A stretch of 64,000 nucleotides of DNA from Pelomonas sp937871895 (GTDB lineage Bacteria > Pseudomonadota > Gammaproteobacteria > Burkholderiales > Burkholderiaceae_C): the NCBI RefSeq assembly GCF_046348265.1, contig NZ_JAXMEO010000005.1. The stretch is one strand, 5' to 3'. The notes under the pieces are model-generated. The model was not told the origin of the DNA. It did no database searches and saw nothing but the letters and a program-made list of their open reading frames with translations. Below, in pieces: positions 42,284 to 52,447 of this stretch. How positions within the stretch are numbered: position 1 is the first letter of the stretch; the number at the start of each line of letters is the position of its first letter. A program made the translations under genes and the position numbers.

Positions 42284-42586
42284 TCAGCGGGCGGCGAAGC
42301 CGTCCGTTGGAGCAATGGGTTTGGCCTCTGCGCCACTTGTGATCAGCCAGCCGAGCGCACAGCCCGCGAAGCCACCGAAAACAACGCCGCGGGCGAGAGG
42401 AAGGCCATTGAAGTTCGCAATTGCAGCGCCAGCCGCGGAGCCGGCGAGCGAGCACCAGGCAATACGGCGCTTCCTGGCAAGAGAAGCCTCAATGGCCTTC
42501 TTGCGGCGCACCGCATCCTGCCCCTGCAGGTCGGGCTCCATGACGATGCGCGCGATCGCGTCTGGTTGTGCTTGTGCTTTGTCCAT
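42284..42586 (-). CDS. hypothetical small membrane protein
   Basis: A 100-residue protein: an acidic N-terminal half (DKAQAQPDAIARIVMEPDLQ), a basic helix (RRKKAIEASLARKRRIAWC) and one or two short Gly/Ala-rich membrane helices (SLAGSAAGAAIANF, VVFGGFAGCALGWLI). It is unrecognised and carries no catalytic motif. It is neither overlapping nor clearly linked to neighbours. Confidence 0.6.
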   Translation of the reverse strand: MDKAQAQPDAIARIVMEPDLQGQDAVRRKKAIEASLARKRRIAWCSLAGSAAGAAIANFNGLPLARGVVFGGFAGCALGWLITSGAEAKPIAPTDGFAAR

Positions 42587-42653
42587 TTGTTCCTCTGTTT
42601 AAGGACTAACGTGTTCTAGGCCGGTCGTTAATGATCCGCAAAACATTTTGGGC

Positions 42654-42950
42654 ATGCTGAGACGCCCAAGTCCGGGAACCAATGTACCGCCGAGCCGCCG
42701 GGCGGCGAAGGCTGTCAGCGGCGCGGCGGAAGTGCTGGAGGGCGACTCCCCGCAATGGCCCAGCGATCTGCGGCGACCATTCGACTGGATCTTCTCGTGC
42801 GGCGGGGTGTCTGGGTCGTTGCACTTTGAGCCGAGCCCTACGGATGTGCGCGGGCTTGGAGCGCGTCTGGCGGGGCATGCAGAAAGACATGGTCCCGATG
42901 TTGGGACGCAAGCATTGGCGCTAAGGCTGGGCGGTTGGCCCGACGCCTGA
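42654..42950 (+). CDS. hypothetical protein, possibly a fragment
   Basis: A 98-residue frame (MLRRPSPGTNVPPSRRAAKA start) whose second half, EVLEGDSPQWPSDLRRPFDW and SCGGVSGSLHFEPSPTDVRG, looks like genuine coding composition and ends ALALRLGGWPDA. The opposite strand is also open, so coding direction is uncertain. It lies in a gap of about 490 bases between two minus-strand genes, after AT-richer DNA, and may be a remnant of accessory DNA. Confidence 0.35.
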   Translation: MLRRPSPGTNVPPSRRAAKAVSGAAEVLEGDSPQWPSDLRRPFDWIFSCGGVSGSLHFEPSPTDVRGLGARLAGHAERHGPDVGTQALALRLGGWPDA

Positions 42951-43078
42951 AGCCACGCCACCCATCGCGTCGGCCCGCAACGTCGGCAGCAAGGCGGAGC
43001 GTGCGCTGGGCCTGAGCCACTGGCCGCAGTCAGGCTGACAGACACCACGCTCGCCGAGGTTCAAAGGCAAGCGGGTCA

Positions 43079-43555
43079 TCAAGACCCATGTCCGTAGCTG
43101 AAGGCCCGCGTGATCGTCCACTTGCCGCCTTGTTGGCGCCATAGCATCGTGAACTCGGCTTGGCCTTCGCACGGGTGCGTCACGCCGCCTGGCTTGAAGT
43201 GGCAGAACCGATGCACGCCACGTGCCAGCGCGCCGTAGTCCTTGATCGGCCACACCTTCAGCGTGCCGGGCACCAGCTCGCGTTGGAACTTGCCGCAGAC
43301 GTTCTCTTTGGTCTGGGCCAGCATGACATCACGCGTCCAGGTGACGCCGCCGAGGTCGTGATAGAACTCGACGTCTGGCGCGAAGTAGCTCGCGTACTCG
43401 TCCAGCTTGCCCGGTGAGGCGCAGTCGTTGAATGCCGCGAAGGCGGCGGTATCGAGCGCTGCGATGGTGCTGGCAAGCGCTTCCTCTGGCGCGGCGTCAG
43501 CGTGATGCGCAGCGACCAGGCAAGCCGCCAACAGCGGACGAAGGATCAGATGCAT
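43079..43555 (-). CDS. secreted NTF2-like (SnoaL/DUF4440-type) protein
   Basis: A 158-residue protein with a signal peptide (MHLILRPLLAACLVAAHHADA) and an NTF2-like cone fold: LDTAAFAAFNDCASPGKLDE, YFAPDVEFYHDLGGVTWTRD, and FTMLWRQQGGKWTITRAFSY. Similar proteins occur as isolated periplasmic proteins in Proteobacteria with unknown ligands. The ATG at 43555 gives the signal peptide; the open frame further upstream is spurious. Confidence 0.78.
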   Translation of the reverse strand: MHLILRPLLAACLVAAHHADAAPEEALASTIAALDTAAFAAFNDCASPGKLDEYASYFAPDVEFYHDLGGVTWTRDVMLAQTKENVCGKFQRELVPGTLKVWPIKDYGALARGVHRFCHFKPGGVTHPCEGQAEFTMLWRQQGGKWTITRAFSYGHGS

Positions 43556-43712
43556 CGGGAGCCTCGCGAAGTGGAAGCGCCGCAGTGTGGGCGGTGGTGC
43601 GTTGCCGTTCAAGCGCGCTGCGACGATTGGTCGCCGTGAAGGGATGGAATGCAAGCGCTGACGATTCGCGCCGAGGCTGAGGCGAAGTTGGATCGTGCCG
43701 CTCAGCCCCGCT

Positions 43713-44984
43713 TCAGCCCAGCAGCGCCACCCGGTGCAGCGACGCCATGTGATAAGGGTCAGGCATCGTGTCCTCGCAGCCGCCGGTCTTGCAAGGCAGG
43801 CGGTAGGCGGCGTGCCAGCTGCCGGAGCGGGCGTCGAGCAGTTGGTCTTTGACGAGGCCGAGGGTCTGCTCGTAGCGGCGCCAGAGGTCGTTGCGGCCGG
43901 TGTGGCGGGCGCAGACGATGAGGGCGTGCAGGCATTCGGCCTGCTGCCACCAGCCCTTGGCCTTCTCGGGCTTGCCGCCGTCGGGGTAGGCGCGGGTGCC
44001 GCAGCCGCCGTCGATGTCGTCATAGCCGTTCTGCAGCGCGTAGGCCAGCACCCGTTCGGCCACGGGCGCGTAGACGGGCACGACGCTGCTGGCCGTGGTC
44101 AGCAGGTGGGCCCACTCGAACTGGTGGCCGAGGTCGATATAGCCACCGGCTTGCTGCGTGGGCAGGGGCTGCCAGGCATCGTCGTACCACTCGGGGATGC
44201 GGGCGCCGCCACCCTCGGCCTCGGGCAGGCCTTGCAGCAGCTTGTAGACGGCGAAGTCCCCAAGCCGCTTCACGCCAGTTGCTGCCTCGCCGGTCGCGCG
44301 GTGCAGGGCCTGCACGGCTTCGAACATGTGCATCAGCGGGTTCTGCGTGCGGCCACCCTTGCCGGGTGAGAGGTCGCGCGGCACATACCGGTAGACGCCC
44401 CCGTACGGATCGATCAGGGCGCGCTCGATGACGCGCCAGCTCTCCAGCGCGGCGGCCTTGTGCTGCGCGTCCTGGCCGATGCGGTAGATCTCGCTCAGCG
44501 CGAGGAGGGCGAAGGCGTGGCCGTAGGTGTCTTTGAGGTCGACACGCATCGCGCCGTCAGGGCCAACGGTCTGGAAGTAGCCCCCGTGCACGGGGTCCTG
44601 CAGCGCCTTGAGCAGGAAATCAGCGCCTTGGCGTGCCAGATCCAGGTAGGTGGTGTTGCGCCCCGCCGCTTGGGCGACTTCGTGGCCCACCGCAAAGCTG
44701 TAGACCAGCCGGGCCTGGGTGGTGAGCGAGACACGGTCGTCGGGCTTGGGCGTCCAGTCATTTTGGAAGGCCGTGCGGAAGGCGCCATTGGGCAGGACGG
44801 CGTGTTGGGCCCAAGCAGGCAGCAGGTGCTCCAGCAGGTCGGCACGGTGCCAGTCGGCATCGATGACCTGGCGGGCCTTGCGGTCGCGGTCATCGGGGTC
44901 GCTGCAGGCGGGCAGCAGCGGCGCCAGGGGCAAGGCCGTCAGCAGGCCGAGCGCGGTGCGGCGCTTGAAGAGGTGGCGGGGCAT
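43713..44984 (-). CDS. AGE-family N-acylglucosamine 2-epimerase-like lipoprotein
   Basis: A 423-residue (alpha/alpha)6-barrel protein. After an RR-containing signal peptide with lipobox (MPRHLFKRRTALGLL, then LLPACSD) the domain shows VSLTTQARLVYSFAVGHE, GGYFQTVGPDG, DTYGHAFALLALSE, NPLMHMFEAVQALHRATG, GHQFEWAHLL and KGWWQQAECLHAL, with the His residues expected in the active site. The family interconverts sugars such as GlcNAc/ManNAc or mannose/fructose. An exported lipoprotein form is unusual, as most are cytoplasmic. It may act on periplasmic sugars. Confidence 0.82.
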   Translation of the reverse strand: MPRHLFKRRTALGLLTALPLAPLLPACSDPDDRDRKARQVIDADWHRADLLEHLLPAWAQHAVLPNGAFRTAFQNDWTPKPDDRVSLTTQARLVYSFAVGHEVAQAAGRNTTYLDLARQGADFLLKALQDPVHGGYFQTVGPDGAMRVDLKDTYGHAFALLALSEIYRIGQDAQHKAAALESWRVIERALIDPYGGVYRYVPRDLSPGKGGRTQNPLMHMFEAVQALHRATGEAATGVKRLGDFAVYKLLQGLPEAEGGGARIPEWYDDAWQPLPTQQAGGYIDLGHQFEWAHLLTTASSVVPVYAPVAERVLAYALQNGYDDIDGGCGTRAYPDGGKPEKAKGWWQQAECLHALIVCARHTGRNDLWRRYEQTLGLVKDQLLDARSGSWHAAYRLPCKTGGCEDTMPDPYHMASLHRVALLG

Positions 44985-45021
44985 GCCCGCATTCTTGCCG
45001 AGCGGGGGGGCCGTCGGCCGC

Positions 45022-46251
<1,230 letters not shown>

Positions 46252-46341
46252 GGGCGTTGGGCCTTTTGCGGGGTGCGCAGAGTGTCTCGCCGGTGGCGCC
46301 GCGTGGGTGTCGCCGATGCGGCAGGCCCTGCAGGTTCCGGG

Positions 46342-48348
46342 TCAAGCCTGCAAGAGCTTTTCCTCGGCCAGCGCCAGGGCCGGGGGTGGGCCAGAGATGA
46401 CGAGCACATCACCACCTGCCAAGGCCATGTCGTCCTGCGCCACCACCACGCGGCCCGAGGCACGCCGCAGCGAGACCACGCTCACGCCGGTGGCATGCAG
46501 TGCCAGCGCGCCCAGCGGCTGGCCGGCCCAGGTGCTGGCGGGCGGCAGGGTGACGCTGCGCAGCCGCGCCTGCTCGACCTCATCGCTGCCGTCGTCGTCA
46601 GCGCCGTGGAAGTAGCCGCGCAGCAGGCCGTAGCGCGCGTCGCGCGCGTCGCGGGTGATGCGGATCACGCGGCGCATCGGCACGCCCACCAGGGCCAGCG
46701 CGTGCGAGGCCAGCATCAAGCTGCCCTCGATGGCTTCGGGCACCACCTCGGTGGCGCCGGCCGCCTTGAGCTTTTCGAGGTCGCTGTCGTCGATGGTGCG
46801 CACCACCACCGGCACGTGCGGCGCATGGGCCTGGACGAGGTGCAGGATCTTCAGTGCTGAGGGCGTGTCGTGGTAGCTGACCACCACGGCGCTGGCGCGC
46901 GCCAGGCCCGCCGCCATCAGGCTCTGGATCTTGGCGGCGTCCCCAAACACCACGCTCTGGCCGGCCGCGGCGGCCTGGCGCACGCGGTCGGGGTCGAGGT
47001 CGAGCGCCATATAGGGCATGCGCTCGCCCTCCAGCAGCCGCGCCAGGTTCTGGCCGCTGCGGCCGTAGCCGCAGATGATGATGTGGGCGCGGTTCTGGAT
47101 GCTCTTCTTGGCGATGGTGGTGAGCTGCACCGACTGCATCAGCCAGTCCGAGGCGTAGAGCTTCATCACGATGGTGTTGCTGTGCTGGATGATCAACGGC
47201 GTCAGCAGCATCGAGAGCACCATGCTCGCCAGCACGGGGCTCACCCAATGCGGTGCGATCAACTGCTGCTCGGCGCCCAGCGTGAGCAGCACGAAGCCGA
47301 ATTCGCCCGCCTGGGCCAGGAAGAGGCCGGTGCGCAGCGCGGTGCCCGGCGGTGCCTGGAAGAGCTTGGCCAGCCCCGCGATGAGCACGAACTTGGCCAC
47401 CACCGGCAGCGAGGTCAGCAAGATCACCAGCCACCAGTGCGCAATCAGCACATGCCAGTCCAGCTTCATGCCGATGGTGATGAAGAAGAGCCCGAGCAGC
47501 ACGTCGTGGAAGGGCCGGATGTCGGTCTCCACCTGATGGCGGTACTCGGTCTCGGCGATCAGCATGCCCGCCAGGAAGGCGCCCAGTGCAAGCGAGAGGC
47601 CGGCCAGTTCGGTCAGCCATGCGAGGCCGAGCGTGACGAGCAGCAGGTTGAGCATGAAGAGCTCGTCGCTCTTGCGCCGCGCCACCAGCGTGAGCCAGGC
47701 CCGCATCACGCGCTGCCCGCCAAACAGCAGCAGGCCCAGCAACACGATGGCCTTGAGCGCGGCCCAGGCCAGCGCGGCGGTGAGGTCGGCCATGCTGCTG
47801 CCGAGCGCCGGGATCAGCACCAAGAGCGGCACCACGGCCAGGTCCTGGAACAGCAGCACGCCCATCACCAGCTTGCCGTGCGGGCTCTCCAGCTCCAGGC
47901 GCTCGGCCATCAGCTTGACGACGATGGCCGTGCTGCTCATCGCCATCGAGGCACCCAGCACCAGCGCGCCCTGCCAGCCCAGCTCCCAGGCCTGGCCCAG
48001 TTGCATGAGGCCCCAGGCCAGCAGCACATTGCCAGCCAGCGCGCCCAGGATGGTCAGCAGCACCTGGCTCAGGCCCATGCCGAAGACGGCGGTCCTCATG
48101 GCGCGCAGCTTGGGCAGGTTGAACTCCAGCCCGATCGCGAACATCAGGAACACGACCCCGAACTCGGCCAGGTGGTTCACGCCCACCGCGTTCTTGTTGA
48201 CCCCGAGCAGCCCGCCAAACGCGAACGGCCCGATCAGCACCCCCACGGCCAGGTAGCCCAGCATGGGCGGCAGCTTCAAGCTGCGGCAGACCACCACCCC
48301 GAGCACCGCCGCGACGAGAAAGAGGAGGGTGAGGTCGAGCGCGCTCAT
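46342..48348 (-). CDS. Kef-type monovalent cation:proton antiporter (CPA2)
   Basis: A 668-residue inner-membrane protein: Na+/H+ exchanger domain with 12-13 helices (FLMFAIGLEFNLPKLRAM, ALVLGASMAMSSTAIVVKLM, LFFITIGMKLD), then an RCK_N nucleotide-binding domain (IIICGYGRSGQNLARLLEGE) and an RCK_C/TrkA-C domain (VTLPPASTWAGQPLGALAL). It likely exports K+ in exchange for H+ under toxic electrophile or alkaline stress. No kefF/kefG ancillary gene is adjacent. ATG 48348 (MSALDLTLLFLV) starts the first helix. Confidence 0.9.
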   Translation of the reverse strand: MSALDLTLLFLVAAVLGVVVCRSLKLPPMLGYLAVGVLIGPFAFGGLLGVNKNAVGVNHLAEFGVVFLMFAIGLEFNLPKLRAMRTAVFGMGLSQVLLTILGALAGNVLLAWGLMQLGQAWELGWQGALVLGASMAMSSTAIVVKLMAERLELESPHGKLVMGVLLFQDLAVVPLLVLIPALGSSMADLTAALAWAALKAIVLLGLLLFGGQRVMRAWLTLVARRKSDELFMLNLLLVTLGLAWLTELAGLSLALGAFLAGMLIAETEYRHQVETDIRPFHDVLLGLFFITIGMKLDWHVLIAHWWLVILLTSLPVVAKFVLIAGLAKLFQAPPGTALRTGLFLAQAGEFGFVLLTLGAEQQLIAPHWVSPVLASMVLSMLLTPLIIQHSNTIVMKLYASDWLMQSVQLTTIAKKSIQNRAHIIICGYGRSGQNLARLLEGERMPYMALDLDPDRVRQAAAAGQSVVFGDAAKIQSLMAAGLARASAVVVSYHDTPSALKILHLVQAHAPHVPVVVRTIDDSDLEKLKAAGATEVVPEAIEGSLMLASHALALVGVPMRRVIRITRDARDARYGLLRGYFHGADDDGSDEVEQARLRSVTLPPASTWAGQPLGALALHATGVSVVSLRRASGRVVVAQDDMALAGGDVLVISGPPPALALAEEKLLQA

Positions 48349-48446
48349 GGGGCTCGATGTTATTCGGGGGCTCTGCGTCTCCATGCCAGAAGACATCCCC
48401 AGCTGTGCGCGCTACCGTTCGGCTTCTCGCAGTTACGGAGAGTTTC

Positions 48447-49718
48447 ATGGACCACCTGTCCTTCATCAGCCCCACCCGCAACAGCCCCTGGGGGACCTAC
48501 CTCGCCCAGGTGGAAGCCACCTTGCCCTACCTCGGCAGGCTGGCACGTTGGGCGGAGACGCTGAGGCGCCCCAAGCGGGCCTTGATCGTTGACATCCCCA
48601 TCGAGCTGGACGACGGCCGCATCGCCCACTTCGAGGGCTACCGCGTGCAGCACAGCCTCACCCGCGGCCCCGGCAAGGGCGGGGTGCGCTACCACCCCGA
48701 GGTCACGCTCGAAGAGGTGATGGCGCTCTCGGCCTGGATGACGGTCAAGAACGCCGCCGTCAACCTGCCCTATGGCGGCGCCAAGGGCGGCATCCGGGTC
48801 GACCCCGGCCAGCTCTCGCTCAAGGAGCTGGAGCGCGTGACGCGGCGCTACACCAGCGAGATCGGCATCATCATCGGCCCCAACCAGGACATCCCGGCCC
48901 CCGACGTCAACACCAATGGCCAGATCATGGCCTGGATGATGGACACCTACTCGATGAACACCGGCGCCACGGCGACCGGCGTCGTCACCGGCAAGCCCAT
49001 CCCGCTGGGCGGCTCGCTGGGGCGCGTCGCGGCCACGGGGCGGGGGGTCTTCGTGATCGCCCGCGAGGCCATGCGCCGGCTCGGCATGCCGCTTGAAGAA
49101 GCGCGTGTGGCCGTGCAGGGCTTTGGCAATGTGGGCTCGGTGGCGGCCAAGATGTTTGTGGCGAACGGCGCGCGTTTGGTGTGCGTGCAGGACCACACCG
49201 GCACCATCCTCAACGAAGCCGGGCTCGACATCGCCCGCCTGCTCGACCACGTGGCCCAGCACAAGGGCGTGGTCGGCTTCCCCGGCGCCGACCTCATCGA
49301 CAACGAAAACTTCTGGGACGTGCAGAGCGACGTGCTCATCCCGGCCGCGTTGGAGGGCCAGATCAGTGCCGAACGCGCCCAGCGCCTGCGCACCCACCTG
49401 GTGGTGGAAGGCGCCAATGGCCCCACCACGCCCGACGGCGAGGCCGTGCTGGCGGAACGCGGCATCCCCGTCGTGCCCGACGTGATCGCCAATGCTGGCG
49501 GCGTGACGGTGTCCTACTTCGAGTGGGTGCAGGACTTCTCGTCCTTCTTCTGGACCGAGGACGAGATCAATGTGCGGCTCGACAAGATCCTGGTCGGCGC
49601 CTTCAAGGGCATCTGGGAGACCAGCGAGCAGCACCGCATCAGCTTGCGCACGGCGGCCTTCACGGTGGCCTGCACGCGGGTGCTGCAGGCGCGAGAGGAG
49701 CGCGGGCTGTACCCGTGA
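48447..49718 (+). CDS. gdhA: glutamate dehydrogenase (Glu/Leu/Phe/Val family)
   Basis: A 423-residue hexameric dehydrogenase: the substrate domain has RGPGKGGVRYHP and NLPYGGAKGGIRVDPGQ (catalytic Lys), IIGPNQDIPAPDVNTNGQ, and the nucleotide domain has VAVQGFGNVGSVAAKMF; DVLIPAALEGQIS and VVEGANGPTTPDGEAVL complete the pattern. It interconverts glutamate and 2-oxoglutarate plus ammonia. GGAG at 48437-48440 precedes the ATG at 48447. A hairpin follows at 49736-49757. Cofactor preference (NAD or NADP) is not certain. Confidence 0.94.
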   Translation: MDHLSFISPTRNSPWGTYLAQVEATLPYLGRLARWAETLRRPKRALIVDIPIELDDGRIAHFEGYRVQHSLTRGPGKGGVRYHPEVTLEEVMALSAWMTVKNAAVNLPYGGAKGGIRVDPGQLSLKELERVTRRYTSEIGIIIGPNQDIPAPDVNTNGQIMAWMMDTYSMNTGATATGVVTGKPIPLGGSLGRVAATGRGVFVIAREAMRRLGMPLEEARVAVQGFGNVGSVAAKMFVANGARLVCVQDHTGTILNEAGLDIARLLDHVAQHKGVVGFPGADLIDNENFWDVQSDVLIPAALEGQISAERAQRLRTHLVVEGANGPTTPDGEAVLAERGIPVVPDVIANAGGVTVSYFEWVQDFSSFFWTEDEINVRLDKILVGAFKGIWETSEQHRISLRTAAFTVACTRVLQAREERGLYP

Positions 49719-49735
49719 TTGCCCTTGGGTTGTCA

Positions 49736-49757
49736 ACGGCCGGCGAATGCCGGCCGT
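49736..49757. terminator. strong hairpin between gdhA and the DUF2242 gene
   Basis: ACGGCCGGC (49736-49744), loop GAAT, GCCGGCCGT (49749-49757): a perfect 9-bp GC-rich stem only 18 bases after the gdhA stop. The tail (GATAATCC) is poor in T, so it may be a weak terminator or an mRNA stabiliser. It also lies just before the next gene start. Confidence 0.5.
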
Positions 49758-49769
49758 GATAATCCGACC

Positions 49770-50360
49770 ATGCTGTTCACGACGCCGTCTGGGTTCGCCC
49801 GTCGCTGCCTTGGCCTTGCCGGGCTCCTGCTGCTGGGCGCCTGCAGCGTCCCCACGCTGGCGCCCAAGCCCAAGCCCGTCTACCTGGCCGAACGCTTCAG
49901 TGCCGACGAGACCTTCTCGCGGCTCTTCGATGCCGACGTGGGCGACACCTGCGAGGCGGCGCGCCGTGCCTTGCTGAGCCAGGGCTATGTGATCGGCAAG
50001 GCGGCCGGCGGCGAGGTGCGCGGCATCAAGTTCTTCCAGCCTGAGGGCGAAGTGCACGTCGAGATCGCCATCAACGTGGTCTGCGTGGGTGACGGGGTCA
50101 AGTCCCAGGTGGCCACCGCCTATGTGAGCGCCCAGCAGGAGCGCTTCACGCTCAAGAAAAGCCCGCAGGCCGCCAGCCTCGGGGTGAGCGCGCTGGGCTC
50201 GATCTCGGTGCCGCTGTCCTCGTCGAACGACGCCATGGTGCGCGTGGCTTCCGAGACCATCCCCGCCGGTGACTTCTACGACCGCTTCTTTGCGCTGATG
50301 CAGCGCATGCTGCGCGACAAAGAGGCCCTCGCGGCTGAAGGGCGCAACAGCGGGAGCTGA
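49770..50360 (+). CDS. DUF2242 lipoprotein
   Basis: A 196-residue lipoprotein: MLFTTPSGFARRCLGLAG with lipobox LLGACS (Cys about 25), then FSADETFSRLFDADVGDTCE and AARRALLSQGYVIGKAAGGE, FQPEGEVHVEIAINVVC and SSNDAMVRVASETIPAGDFY. This matches the DUF2242 family of envelope lipoproteins. Function unknown. A strong hairpin lies 12 bases before the ATG. Confidence 0.82.
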   Translation: MLFTTPSGFARRCLGLAGLLLLGACSVPTLAPKPKPVYLAERFSADETFSRLFDADVGDTCEAARRALLSQGYVIGKAAGGEVRGIKFFQPEGEVHVEIAINVVCVGDGVKSQVATAYVSAQQERFTLKKSPQAASLGVSALGSISVPLSSSNDAMVRVASETIPAGDFYDRFFALMQRMLRDKEALAAEGRNSGS

Positions 50361-50419
50361 AGCCGCTTGTGGGAACTGCGTGTTCCCGCCGCCGTTGAGC
50401 GCGTGATACTGCCCGCGCC

Positions 50420-52447
50420 ATGGCCTTGCCCCCGTCACTCCCCAGCCCCGCATCGGCCCGCCAGCGCCTGGGCTGGGGCTGGCGCCGCGCGCTGCCCTGG
50501 GTGGCGCTGCTGGCCCTGCTGGTGGTGGCGCAGTCGCTGCTGCTGGCCCTCACGGTCAGCCACGAGGCCGGCAAGGCGCAGGACCAGGCCGAGCAGGTGG
50601 CCGCCGAGGTGGCAGGGCAGATCCGCAAGCAGGTCACGCAGTCGCTCGGGCTGCTGCAGTTCGCGGCCGACCGCCCCGCGGCGGCGCCCGCCTGGCAGGA
50701 CTCCCCCGCCCTGGTGCGCATGGAGTGGCGCGGCGTGCAGCGGCAGCTGATGCAGGCCGTGAACAACCCGCGCCAGATCCCGCCGCTGCCGCACAGCGGG
50801 CCCGAGGGCCTGGTGCCCGAGACCGAGCTCGCCTGCGCCAGCGCCCTGCGCCAGGGCAGCGCCCAGATCTCGCGCAGCTACTTCGTGCCGCTGGCGCCCG
50901 GCCTGGGGCTGGAGGTGGCCGACCTGTGCGCGGCGCGGCTGCGCGGGGGCGAGCCCGACGGCTTCGTCATCGCCACCCTGGCGCTGCGCACGCTGTTGGA
51001 GGCCGCGCTGCTGGACGAGCACGCGCGCGGCTACGAGGTCAGCCTCGTCGAGGCCGACAACACGCGGCTGGCGCGCGCCGGGCTCAAGCATGGGCGCGGG
51101 GTCTATGTCTTCCAGCGCCTCGTTGACCTGCCGGGTCAGTCCTTCCAGCTGCGGGTGGACAGCGTGGCCGGTGCGCCGTCCTGGGTACCCAACCTGCCCA
51201 TCGCCCTCGTCATGGGCCTCACGCTGGCGCTCTTCGGCATGGTGGTGCTGCTGGCACGCGACGGCCGGCGGCGCGCGGGCATCGAGGCTGCGCTGGCCGA
51301 GTCGCTCGCGGTGCGGCAGGCGATGGAGAACTCCCTCGTCACCGGCCTGCGCGCGCGCGACGCCGAGGGCCGCGTCACCTATGTCAACCCAGCCTTCTGC
51401 CGCATGGTGGGCCTGCCCGCGCACGAGATCCTCGGGCGCTGGCCACCGCCCTATTGGCCACCCGAGCATGTCGAGAACTACCTGCGCCGCAATGCCGAGC
51501 GCCGCGCCCGCTGGGCTGAGGGCGAGCACCAAGCCGCCGACGAGCAGGCTGAGCAGGGCTTTGAGACCGTCTTCATGCGCCAGAGCGGTGAGCGCTTCCC
51601 GGTGCGCATCTACGAGGCCCCGCTGCGCGACGCCCATGGCCGCCAGACCGGGCTGATGAGCACCGTGCTCGACATCTCCGAGCAGCGTCGTGTGGAGGAG
51701 CTCTCGCGCCAGCAACAGGACCGCCTGCAGGCCACCGCCCGCCTCGCCACGGTGGGTGAGATGGCCTCGCTGCTCAGCCACGAGCTGAACCAGCCGCTGG
51801 CGGCGATTGCCAGCTATGCCAATGGCTCACTCAACCTGCTGGCCGACCCCGCACCGCCCGAGGACACCGCCGGCCTCGTGCGCCAGGCGCTGGAGCGCAT
51901 CGCAGCCCAGGCCGACCGCGCCGGCCGCGTGATCAAGAGCGTGCATGACTTCGTGCGCCGCCGCGAGCACCTGCGCGAGAACATCGACGTGGCGGCCCTG
52001 CTGGAGGCCGTGCTGCCGCTGATCCGGCTGCAGGCGCGCAAGGGCGGCAGCCAGGTGCTGCTGGACCTGCCGCCTCAGCCGCTGCAGGTGCGCTGTGACC
52101 GCACCATGGTCGAGCAGGTGCTGCTCAACCTCAGCCGCAACGGCCTGCAGGCCATGGAGAACGCGGCGCCCGGCACCCCGCGCGAGCTGCGCCTGGCGGC
52201 GCGGCTGCGGGCCGAGCGCTGGGTCGAGCTCAGCGTGCGCGACCACGGCCCCGGCATCCCCGCCGAGGTCGCCAAGCAGCTGTTCACGCCCTTCTTCACC
52301 ACGCGCGGCGAGGGCATGGGCCTGGGGCTCAGCCTGTGCCGCACCGTCATCGAGCAGCATGGTGGTGCCCTCGACTTTGAGAACCTCGCCGCCGCGCAGG
52401 GTGGGGGCTGCGATTTCCGATTCACCTTGCCAGTGGGGCAAACATGA
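50420..52447 (+). CDS. sensor histidine kinase, DctS-like (double-helix periplasmic sensor, PAS, HisKA)
   Basis: A 675-residue membrane sensor: first helix WVALLALLVVAQSLLLALT, periplasmic sensor about 45-260, second helix LPIALVMGLTLALFGMVVLL, a PAS domain about 290-415 (AMENSLVTGLRARDAEGRVT), then the dimerisation H box MASLLSHELNQPLAAIASYA, N box LLNLSRNGLQAMEN, G1 DHGPGIP and G2 GEGMGLGLSLCR. H-box type and layout match DctS/FixL-like kinases sensing C4-dicarboxylates or aromatic acids. It overlaps the response regulator (ATGA). No transporter gene is adjacent. Confidence 0.9.
   Translation: MALPPSLPSPASARQRLGWGWRRALPWVALLALLVVAQSLLLALTVSHEAGKAQDQAEQVAAEVAGQIRKQVTQSLGLLQFAADRPAAAPAWQDSPALVRMEWRGVQRQLMQAVNNPRQIPPLPHSGPEGLVPETELACASALRQGSAQISRSYFVPLAPGLGLEVADLCAARLRGGEPDGFVIATLALRTLLEAALLDEHARGYEVSLVEADNTRLARAGLKHGRGVYVFQRLVDLPGQSFQLRVDSVAGAPSWVPNLPIALVMGLTLALFGMVVLLARDGRRRAGIEAALAESLAVRQAMENSLVTGLRARDAEGRVTYVNPAFCRMVGLPAHEILGRWPPPYWPPEHVENYLRRNAERRARWAEGEHQAADEQAEQGFETVFMRQSGERFPVRIYEAPLRDAHGRQTGLMSTVLDISEQRRVEELSRQQQDRLQATARLATVGEMASLLSHELNQPLAAIASYANGSLNLLADPAPPEDTAGLVRQALERIAAQADRAGRVIKSVHDFVRRREHLRENIDVAALLEAVLPLIRLQARKGGSQVLLDLPPQPLQVRCDRTMVEQVLLNLSRNGLQAMENAAPGTPRELRLAARLRAERWVELSVRDHGPGIPAEVAKQLFTPFFTTRGEGMGLGLSLCRTVIEQHGGALDFENLAAAQGGGCDFRFTLPVGQT

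Noticed and set aside
42600..42640. Second attC-like site (GACTAAC ... GTTAATG) near the hypothetical gene
   Set aside because: Both core boxes mismatch the consensus and no inner stem pairs properly.
42599..43048. Minus-strand 149-codon frame in the 42.6-43.0 kb gap
   Set aside because: Ser/Pro/Arg/Cys-rich with no coding pattern; the plus-strand frame at 42654-42950 is the more plausible one, though still weak.
46870..48564. 564-codon plus-strand open frame opposite the Kef antiporter
   Set aside because: Gln/His/Arg-rich antisense product without domain; it would also run out of frame into gdhA.
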